Below, one piece after another: positions 14,785 through 21,611 of a DNA stretch of 35,244 nucleotides (position 1 is its first letter; each line of letters opens with the position of its first letter). The notes below the pieces were generated by a model. It was not told where the DNA came from. It ran no database searches and saw nothing but the letters and a program-made list of their open reading frames with translations. The stretch is from B1SED10-16 sp046498365 (lineage in GTDB: Bacteria > Desulfobacterota > Desulfobacteria > Desulfobacterales > Desulfosalsimonadaceae): the NCBI GenBank assembly GCA_046498365.1, contig JAWOAV010000098.1, forward strand, positions 1 to 35,244. Reading direction: 5' to 3'. Both the position numbers and the translations under genes were made by a program.

Positions 14785-16505
14785 TGAAAAGCGCAAGCCC
14801 GATGGCCCAAGGCCCCACGCAACGACCCCAAATCAGCAACCCAGAGTTTTTCAGGCTGGTTGAATCCGAAGGCATTATCGACAGGGGCTTTATCAAGGAT
14901 CTCCTTGAAGAGTTCGACGGCAACGCGCTGGATGTGCTGGCGACAATGATCCAAAGCGGAATCGCACCGAAGCGGAAACTGTGCCAGTTATGGTGCGATT
15001 CCATTGGCATTGCGCATGTCGACCTTGAAAAAACGCTTTTCCAGCGCGATGTCGTGCAAAAGGTTCCCGAACGCATTGCCCGCATGTATTGCGCCATCCC
15101 CGTCTACCAGATGGGGGATACGATCACTGTAGCGACCGCCACACCCGAGAACCCGGAAATCGGAAAAATTCTAAGAGACGTGACGGGCGGACCGGTGAGC
15201 ATGGTTTTCGGCCTTCCCCAGGATATTGAAACCTCCATTGAAGCGGAATATGCCGGTGGCAGCGCTGTTTTTGAGTTTTTTAAAAAGCTCTCGTCTTCCC
15301 GGCTGCTTCTGGCCCATAAGGAGATCACGGGGCAGGCCCTGGCCAATGCAGGCGGCGAGGCGGTGATAAACCAGCTGCATGTCGCCGTCATCCTGTATGC
15401 GGTGACAAAATCGGCGAGCGAAATCCGTTTGTCCGCAGGGCCGGAAAAAGCCCGCATCGACATAACGGTTCCATACAGTGAAAAAATTCATTTCAGCCTT
15501 GAAAAAAGCATTTACGAGCCTCTGGTCAAGCGAGTGACCGCCCTTGCAGGGGCCGATCCGGAAGCAACCGGGAGGGTCCTGCACGGACGCATCCTGGTTC
15601 CGACCCCCGGAAAAAAAATCGATCTGAAATTTGAAAGCCGGCCGGATGCGCATGGTCCGGCAATCCTTTTGCAGGTAAGCACCCCCCGGCCCTTTCGCAA
15701 TATCCGGTCGTTTGCCCAGCTCTATCTGTCTCACAGGGTGTTACGCGCAATCAACAGGCTCCTGAAGCAGCCCCGAGGGCATATTCTCATTGCAGGCCCT
15801 CCGAAATCCGGAAAAAGCACCCTTGCTTATGCCATGCTGATGGAACGGGCCCGGCGGTTCAAAAAAACCGCCACCATCGAGCAGTCCATCAAGTTTCTCC
15901 TTCCCGGAATCGACCAGTATCAGGTCCATCCGGAGGCGGACGCTTCGGCCATGGACCTGCTGGCATCGGCACTCGGGCAGAAAATCGAGACCCTTTACGT
16001 GCAGCATATGGAAACCCCCGAGATCTCCGGAAAGATTGCAGAAGCCGTTGATTCCGGTCATTTTGCCCTTTCGGGGACCAAGGCGGACAACACCCTGGAC
16101 GTTCTCGAAAAGGCCGTTCGCCTCGGGGCGGGAAGCTCCCTGAACGCGATCCTGATCCAGCACCGGGTTGCCCGGTTGTGCGATATCTGTAAAATCAAAT
16201 ACGCCCTTAAACCGGATCACATCCAGGCGCTGTTTGAAACGGACGGGGAGGAGCAGGTATATGCATGGCGCGGAAACGGCTGCCCGTATTGCAGCGATTC
16301 CGGCTTTTCCGGTGTGATCGGCATACACGAACTCCTCCTGATCGACGAGCCCGTCCGGGATATGATCAAAAACGGGGCGCCGCCCGAGGAGGTCCGAAAG
16401 GCGGTAAGCCCCGAAAGCCGCTATTCCATGCACTACGATGGGATCAAAAAGGTGCTGCGGGGCCTCACGACGTTTGATGAAATTCACCGGCTGCCGATTT
16501 CCTGA
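14784..16505 (+). CDS. PilB/GspE-like ATPase with degenerate catalytic motifs
   Basis: A 573-aa member of the type II secretion/type IV pilus ATPase family. An N-terminal GspE/MshE-like region (about 15-160) leads to the ATPase core. Walker A is intact (GPPKSGKST, about 337-345). The Asp box, usually IEDP, reads TIEQS; the Walker B GEIRDxET region reads VQHMETPE; the His box STLHTND reads SGTKADNT. The zinc-type CxxC pair is kept (LCDIC near 465, GCPYC near 499), as is the GxxGIHELL tail. ATP binding is plausible but hydrolysis looks impaired. No pilin, PilC/GspF or secretin gene is near; it lies among signalling genes. A sensory or pseudo-enzyme role is inferred. The start is ATG 14784; TTG at 14781 is a less likely alternative. 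Confidence 0.85.
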   Translation: MKSASPMAQGPTQRPQISNPEFFRLVESEGIIDRGFIKDLLEEFDGNALDVLATMIQSGIAPKRKLCQLWCDSIGIAHVDLEKTLFQRDVVQKVPERIARMYCAIPVYQMGDTITVATATPENPEIGKILRDVTGGPVSMVFGLPQDIETSIEAEYAGGSAVFEFFKKLSSSRLLLAHKEITGQALANAGGEAVINQLHVAVILYAVTKSASEIRLSAGPEKARIDITVPYSEKIHFSLEKSIYEPLVKRVTALAGADPEATGRVLHGRILVPTPGKKIDLKFESRPDAHGPAILLQVSTPRPFRNIRSFAQLYLSHRVLRAINRLLKQPRGHILIAGPPKSGKSTLAYAMLMERARRFKKTATIEQSIKFLLPGIDQYQVHPEADASAMDLLASALGQKIETLYVQHMETPEISGKIAEAVDSGHFALSGTKADNTLDVLEKAVRLGAGSSLNAILIQHRVARLCDICKIKYALKPDHIQALFETDGEEQVYAWRGNGCPYCSDSGFSGVIGIHELLLIDEPVRDMIKNGAPPEEVRKAVSPESRYSMHYDGIKKVLRGLTTFDEIHRLPIS

Positions 16506-16615
16506 CCGGACGGACCGGGAGGGATCTTTTCTGAAAAGGCAGGGGCGCCTCCCGCTATATCATTTCGACAGATGCCCTGACAACCAGCCTACGCTATTTT
16601 CCGGGAGACCCAATA
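16506..16615 (+). other. Short intergenic hairpin inside the signalling cassette
   Basis: GGGAGG and CCTCCC pair around an inner CTTTT/AAAAG stem (about 16518-16553). No T run follows, so transcription may continue into the kinase gene, whose GGGAG ribosome site is 9 nt before its ATG. Confidence 0.4.
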
Positions 16616-17707
16616 ATGAAGATTCTGATCGCCGATGACGACAACACCACGCGGGAAATGCTCCAAAAATATTTTGAAAAACAGGGGTACACGGTTTTTT
16701 CGGCAACCAACGGCAAAGAGGCCCTTGAAATCATCAATTCGCAGCAAATCGGCATCGCCATTCTGGACTGGATCATGCCCGAACTAAACGGGCTTGAGAC
16801 CTGCCGGAATATCCGGGAGCAGCAGACACAAAATTACGTTTACGTGATTTTGCTGACCGTCAAGGAGAACCGGGAGGACCTGCTGACCGGTTTTGATGCC
16901 GGAATCGACGAATACCTGCTCAAACCGCTGGACCTGAAGGAACTGCACGCCCGCATCAAGGTCGGCATGCGCATCATCGACCTTGAGCAATCCCTCAAGG
17001 CAAAACAGGAAAAACTCGTCCACCTCGTCTCCATACGGAACAAATTTCTGGGCATCGCAGCCCATGATCTTAGAAACCCGGTCATTTCCATACGGGGATT
17101 TTCAGAGCTGCTGCTCAAGGGGGAAGACCCTTTGACCGAAGAGCAAAAAGAGTTCATCTCCATCATCCATTACACCAGCAACAATATGCTCGATCTTTTA
17201 AACGACCTTCTCGAGCTGTCCCAGATGGAATCCGGAAAATTCGACCTCAAAAAAAAAAGGGCCTCGATCAAGACCCTGGTTGAAGAACGTATTCGGCTCT
17301 ACCGGCTCCAGGCGGAAAACAAGCGCATCGCCATTGCTTCGGAATTATCAGATATTCCGGATTTCGCGTTCGATTACGGCCGGATCGGGCAGGCCATCGA
17401 CAACCTGATCAGCAACGCCATAAAATTTTCACCGCCGGGGACAAATCTGTATATTTCACTCGGCGTGAAGGACAACATGGCGCTTTTCAGCGTCCAGGAC
17501 GAAGGGCCGGGCATTCCGGCCGAAGAGCAGGGGCTTTTGTTCAACGAATTTCAGCGGTTGAGCATACGCCCTACCGGTAGCGAGTCGAGCACCGGACTGG
17601 GGCTTGCCATCACCAAAAAAATCATCAGCGCCCATAACGGTGAAATCTCTTTTGAAAGCCATGCCGGCATTGGGTCGAATTTCAGCTTCAAGCTCCCGAT
17701 GAATTGA
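16616..17707 (+). CDS. Receiver-histidine kinase hybrid protein
   Basis: A 363-aa cytoplasmic protein with the receiver first. Residues 1-120 are a receiver domain (acidic DDD near 7-9, phospho-Asp 51 in AILDWIMP, Lys in LLKPLD). A short coiled linker follows, then HisKA with the phospho-His in AAHDLRNP (H150), and an HATPase domain (about 240-363) with NLISNAIKF, DEGPGIP and GLGLAITKK. There is no membrane segment. A receiver-kinase order suggests that another kinase, perhaps the PAS kinase encoded 20 nt downstream, tunes its activity. Confidence 0.95.
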   Translation: MKILIADDDNTTREMLQKYFEKQGYTVFSATNGKEALEIINSQQIGIAILDWIMPELNGLETCRNIREQQTQNYVYVILLTVKENREDLLTGFDAGIDEYLLKPLDLKELHARIKVGMRIIDLEQSLKAKQEKLVHLVSIRNKFLGIAAHDLRNPVISIRGFSELLLKGEDPLTEEQKEFISIIHYTSNNMLDLLNDLLELSQMESGKFDLKKKRASIKTLVEERIRLYRLQAENKRIAIASELSDIPDFAFDYGRIGQAIDNLISNAIKFSPPGTNLYISLGVKDNMALFSVQDEGPGIPAEEQGLLFNEFQRLSIRPTGSESSTGLGLAITKKIISAHNGEISFESHAGIGSNFSFKLPMN

Positions 17708-17727
17708 TTTTGAAAAAAGGAAACGCC

Positions 17728-19584
17728 ATGGACAAGGAAAAAACAATGATGAGCGCCCTTCTGGACTCCATCGAGGACGGCATATACATCATTGATTCCA
17801 GCTATACCATCGAATACATGAACCAGCGAATGATCGAACTTTTCGGGGATGGTACGGGAAAAAAATGCCACAAGATAATCAATGACCAGGATACGCTTTG
17901 CCCATGGTGCCATGCAGAGGACGTCTTTGAAAACAAACACGTGAAACTCGAAATCTACATTCCCAAGGTCGACAAAACCTTCGACTTGACGGAAAAACCC
18001 CTTGAAAATCCCGATGGCACCATTTCGAAAATGTCGTTCTTCCGGGACACCTCGGCCCTCAAGCACCGGGAGGCAAAACTCAGGGAATCCGAAGAAAAGT
18101 ACCGCAACCTGTTTGAACACGTCTCCGTAGGCATCTATATCAGCAGCAAGGAAGGCAAGTTTCTCGATGCCAACCAGGCGCTTCTGGACATTCTGGAATA
18201 CGACAGCAAGGAAGAGTTCCTGAAAATCGATATTACCACCGACCTTTACGTCCGCCCCGAAGACCGGCGGAAATTCCAGAAAATGATCGAGCATGACGGC
18301 AAAGTCAAAGATTATGAAGTCGAGTTCAAGAAAAAAAACGGTACGCCCATTATCGTCTCGCTTACGTCAAACGTCCGATATGACCACCACGGAAACATTC
18401 TGGGGTATCAGGGAATTACCGTCGACCAGACGCAGCGGTACCGCATGGAGCGAAAGCTCAAGGAAGCCCACGATTTCATGAACAAGATCATCCAGAGCTC
18501 TCCCAATCCGATCATGGCCGCCGATCTCAAGGGGAACATCATTATATGGAACCGTGCGGCCGAAAAGACGCTGGGCTATTCCGCCGGTGAAACCATCGGA
18601 AAAATGCCCATCACCAAAATATATCCCGAGGGCGTGGCCAAAAAAATCATGAAAATGATCCGCTCACCGGAGCACGGCGGGGCGGGCATGCTGCGCGGCT
18701 ATCCCATGCTATACGTCCGGAAGGATGGGGAGGCCATCGATGGCACCCTTTCAGCTGCCATGATATATGATGACGAGGGGAAAGAGGTCGCCACGGTCGG
18801 CTCTTTCGTGGATCTGACCGAAAGGATCGAAATGGAAAGAACCCTCAATCAAACCCAGCAGCAGCTCCTCCAGAGCGAAAAACTGGCCGCAATGGGGCGA
18901 CTGACGTCCCAGCTTGCCCATGAGCTCAACAATCCGATTTACGGCATCATGAACACCCTGGAGCTTCTCAAGACCGAGATCAAACCCGATAACCGGCGCC
19001 GCAAGCTGCTGGACATGTCCCTTTCGGAAACGGTCCGGCTTGCTGACATGCTGCGAAAAATGCTTTCCTTTTCAAAGCCCGACCAGGAAGAAAAAAACTT
19101 CGCCGATATCAATACGATCATCGAGGAGATGATTATCCTGCACGAAAAAATGCTTCAGGAGAACAGCATCCGGGTCGCTTACGAACTGGCCGAGGATCTT
19201 CCCCATGTATACATTTCCAAAAACCAGATGCGCCAGGTCATTTTGAACATGATTTCCAACGCCCGGGACGCCATGCCCGAAGGCGGCACCCTTCGCTTTC
19301 GAACGAGCCGGAAAAATAACCAGGTCGCCATTGAGATCATGGATACCGGCATGGGCATCCCTGAAGAGCACGTCAACCGCATATTCGACAGTTTCTTCAC
19401 CACCAAGGACAGCGTAAAAGGGGTGGGACTGGGGCTGTCTGTATGCTACGGATTTATCCGGGACCACGGCGGAGATATCAAGGTAAAAAGCAAACCCGAG
19501 GAAGGCACGACCTTTACCATCACCCTTCCCATCGACAAACCCGGATCCGAACAGGAAAAGGACGCGACCCATCCTGCCCCGTAA
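17728..19584 (+). CDS. Cytoplasmic histidine kinase with three PAS domains
   Basis: A 618-aa sensor kinase without membrane segments. Three PAS-like domains occupy about 8-115, 120-245 and 250-375. HisKA carries the phospho-His in QLAHELNNP (H398), and the HATPase domain (about 490-610) shows NMISNARDAMPEGG, DTGMGIP and GVGLGLSV. The first PAS domain contains several cysteines, including CPWC, which could bind a metal or sense redox state; that is inference. The start at 17728 has AAGGAA about 7 nt upstream; an in-frame TTG at 17704 would overlap the previous gene. It is the last gene of the cassette. Confidence 0.94.
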   Translation: MDKEKTMMSALLDSIEDGIYIIDSSYTIEYMNQRMIELFGDGTGKKCHKIINDQDTLCPWCHAEDVFENKHVKLEIYIPKVDKTFDLTEKPLENPDGTISKMSFFRDTSALKHREAKLRESEEKYRNLFEHVSVGIYISSKEGKFLDANQALLDILEYDSKEEFLKIDITTDLYVRPEDRRKFQKMIEHDGKVKDYEVEFKKKNGTPIIVSLTSNVRYDHHGNILGYQGITVDQTQRYRMERKLKEAHDFMNKIIQSSPNPIMAADLKGNIIIWNRAAEKTLGYSAGETIGKMPITKIYPEGVAKKIMKMIRSPEHGGAGMLRGYPMLYVRKDGEAIDGTLSAAMIYDDEGKEVATVGSFVDLTERIEMERTLNQTQQQLLQSEKLAAMGRLTSQLAHELNNPIYGIMNTLELLKTEIKPDNRRRKLLDMSLSETVRLADMLRKMLSFSKPDQEEKNFADINTIIEEMIILHEKMLQENSIRVAYELAEDLPHVYISKNQMRQVILNMISNARDAMPEGGTLRFRTSRKNNQVAIEIMDTGMGIPEEHVNRIFDSFFTTKDSVKGVGLGLSVCYGFIRDHGGDIKVKSKPEEGTTFTITLPIDKPGSEQEKDATHPAP

Positions 19585-19620
19585 AAACGCACGGACTGGA
19601 AGCGGCTACCACCCCTCCCT

Positions 19621-19648
19621 GCAGGGGCACGGCGGGCCGTCCCCCTGC
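19621..19648 (+). terminator. Strong GC-rich hairpin after the PAS kinase gene
   Basis: GCAGGGGCACGGC and GCCGTCCCCCTGC pair in 12 of 13 positions around a 2-nt centre, about 36 nt after the stop codon. No T run follows, so it is probably a 3'-end or factor-dependent terminator hairpin. Confidence 0.45.
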
Positions 19649-19850
19649 GATCATCGACTGTCTCCCCCTTTGCCCTCCCTATTGCGGCATCTTCATCTCA
19701 AAATCAGGTTCTGGTACCGACTTCGATAAAAAACAAATGGTTTCATGAGTCATGCGCAATCCTTTCCCAAAAGCCCTCCCGCTTTCCCCCCGATACGGGA
19801 ACGGCGTAGCGTGCCCGTTTCTACAATCACCAACAATACCCCTTTCTTAA
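19649..19850. other. Intergenic region, nothing recognised
   Basis: No plausible gene, RNA or repeat was seen here. Composition changes sharply at about 19845 into the AT-rich regulatory stretch. Confidence 0.4.
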
Positions 19851-19851
19851 A

Positions 19852-20016
19852 ACTATAATAACTATATTTAATATAAATCTATCCATCAGATTATCTCCTG
19901 AATTTTTTTATTATAAAATATGTAATTATAAATTAGTTATTTAAAAATTTTTTAAAAATGAAATATTTTTTTATTGACATTATCAATAAACTATAATTAC
20001 TATAATAACTAAAAAT
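19852..20016 (+). promoter_or_regulatory. AT-rich control region with 9-bp direct repeats
   Basis: Two clusters of head-to-tail 9-bp units flank about 120 bp of very AT-rich DNA. The first is ACTATAATA-ACTATATTT (19852-19869); the second is ACTATAATT-ACTATAATA-ACTAAAAAT (19990-20016). The 8-mer TAGTTATT, an inverted half, is at 19934-19941. A promoter TTGACA (19974-19979)-N18-TACTAT (19998-20003) lies across the second cluster, and TTATTGA/TCAATAA (19971-19977, 19983-19989) flanks the -35. The next gene encodes a MerR/BldC-like DNA-binding receiver protein, a likely ligand. Confidence 0.6.
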
Positions 20017-20045
20017 ACAACCTCTCGTATGGCAAGGAGGCAACA

Positions 20046-20621
20046 ATGGAAGACGTCTTCACCGTGTTTACCGCAAGCAAATATTGCAATGTCTCTTCAA
20101 AAACCATCATCAACTGGATCGACGCCGGACATATCAAAGCGTACCGGACCCCCGGGGGGCACCGCCGCATAAACCGGAAAGACCTTGAGGAATTCATGAA
20201 AAAACAGGGAATTCCGATACCGGAAACCGTGGTGGAGGACGACCGGAAAAAAATCCTGGTCGTCGACGACGACCCCATCATCGTCGAAAGCATCGTCCAG
20301 TCCCTGGAAGAAGATGAGCACGACTACGAGGTGATTTCCGCAGCGGACGGCTTCGAGGCGGGGCTCCAGGTAAATCATTTCAAGCCCCACCTGTTGATCC
20401 TGGACATCATGATGCCGGATATCAAGGGCTACGATGTGTGCAAAAAGATCAAATCCACCCCGGAGACGAAAGATACAAAAATCATCGTTCTTTCCGCTTA
20501 CCTGGACGAGGAGAAATTTGCCCGGATGAAGGAATACGGTGCGGACGCCTGCTTTTCCAAACCCCTGCCCCTGGCGCAGTTGAAAGAGGAAGTGACGCGA
20601 CAGCTGGGCCTCAAGGAATAG
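20046..20621 (+). CDS. Response regulator with N-terminal MerR/BldC-like DNA-binding domain
   Basis: A 191-aa protein in an unusual order. Residues 1-55 are an excisionase/MerR-type winged helix (TASKYCNVSSKTIINWIDAG, then RTPGGHRRI, a wing pattern typical of this class). Residues about 68-190 are a receiver with the acidic triad DDD (74-76), phospho-Asp 120 in LLILDIMMP, and Lys in CFSKPLPL. Most DNA-binding response regulators have the receiver first. It has a strong AAGGAGG site and lies 43 nt before the first metF-like gene, so it may control the folate-reductase locus as well as itself. The signal kinase may be in the upstream cassette. Confidence 0.92.
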   Translation: MEDVFTVFTASKYCNVSSKTIINWIDAGHIKAYRTPGGHRRINRKDLEEFMKKQGIPIPETVVEDDRKKILVVDDDPIIVESIVQSLEEDEHDYEVISAADGFEAGLQVNHFKPHLLILDIMMPDIKGYDVCKKIKSTPETKDTKIIVLSAYLDEEKFARMKEYGADACFSKPLPLAQLKEEVTRQLGLKE

Positions 20622-20664
20622 ACGCCGGCCAGGGCGGCGGCAAACATCAGCAAGGAGGTCATCG

Positions 20665-21540
20665 ATGAAACTCAAGGATGCACTCAATAAAAAACAATTC
20701 GTGGTCACCACCGAAGTCCAGGCCCCCATCGAGCAGGAAGCCGACGAGATGATCAAAAGCCTCGCCAAGATCCGGGGGCGCGTGGACGGCGTATCCCTTT
20801 CCGAGACAGAGCTTCAGGGGGTTGTCGGAGATACCATCAAAACATGCGAAGTACTGAAACAAAACCGATTCGAATCCATCTACCAGACCACCACCCGGGA
20901 AAAAAGCCGTATCCAGCTGCAGAAGGACCTTGTATCGGCCAGTCAGGCCGGGATCGACAACCTGCTGGTATTTACGGAGGATTACCGGATTACCGGGGAC
21001 AGCCTGCAGGAGATGATGTTTTTCCACGTGGATGCGGGCAAACTGCAATCCGTCATCGAGCATATCCGGGACGGGCGAACAGTGGACGGACAGGAAATCG
21101 AAGCAAGAGCCGATTTTCTCATCGGGTCCGGCGTAGAGTCCAAGTGGGGCAAAAATGTACCCGATCTGGAACTTCGGGAAATGGAAACCATGACAAACCT
21201 GGGTACCGGGTACTTTCTGACCACCCCGGTTTTCGACCTGGAAGGATTTGAAAAATTTCTGAGCCGGACCAACACCTTCGGGGTTCCGGTCATTGCGGAG
21301 ATCCTCATCCTGCGCACGGCGGGCATGGCCCGTTTTTTGAATCGCCACCTGAAAAGCGGCCTGGTTCCGGATTGGGTCATCCAAAAGCTGGCCACGGCGC
21401 AGGACAAGGACAGGGCCAGCATCGAACTTTTTGCCGATACCGTCAAAGGGCTCAAGCAACTGTGCGACGGTGTTCATATCATCACCATCGGCGGGGAGGA
21501 AAAACTGAAACATTACCTTGACGCCGCAAAACTCAAGTAA
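20665..21540 (+). CDS. Divergent MetF-like methylenetetrahydrofolate reductase
   Basis: A 291-aa TIM-barrel protein of the MetF family. The N-terminal Glu of the catalytic position is kept (TTEVQAP), and the end shows the DGVHIITIGGE pattern found in the other MetF at 28632. It diverges at key segments: the flavin-region motif RDRNR is REKSR, and LTGD is FTED. AGMARF is conserved. A changed flavin or folate site, or a structural role, is possible. A strong AAGGAGGT site precedes the ATG. It is 71 nt upstream of the FDH-like gene in the same direction, so it probably belongs to one operon with the downstream genes. Confidence 0.85.
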   Translation: MKLKDALNKKQFVVTTEVQAPIEQEADEMIKSLAKIRGRVDGVSLSETELQGVVGDTIKTCEVLKQNRFESIYQTTTREKSRIQLQKDLVSASQAGIDNLLVFTEDYRITGDSLQEMMFFHVDAGKLQSVIEHIRDGRTVDGQEIEARADFLIGSGVESKWGKNVPDLELREMETMTNLGTGYFLTTPVFDLEGFEKFLSRTNTFGVPVIAEILILRTAGMARFLNRHLKSGLVPDWVIQKLATAQDKDRASIELFADTVKGLKQLCDGVHIITIGGEEKLKHYLDAAKLK

Positions 21541-21611
21541 TGTTGGGCTGAAGACGAATACAAAAACACCCCCTGGCCCTTTTAACTGACACGAACAAAG
21601 GAGCCGCATCC

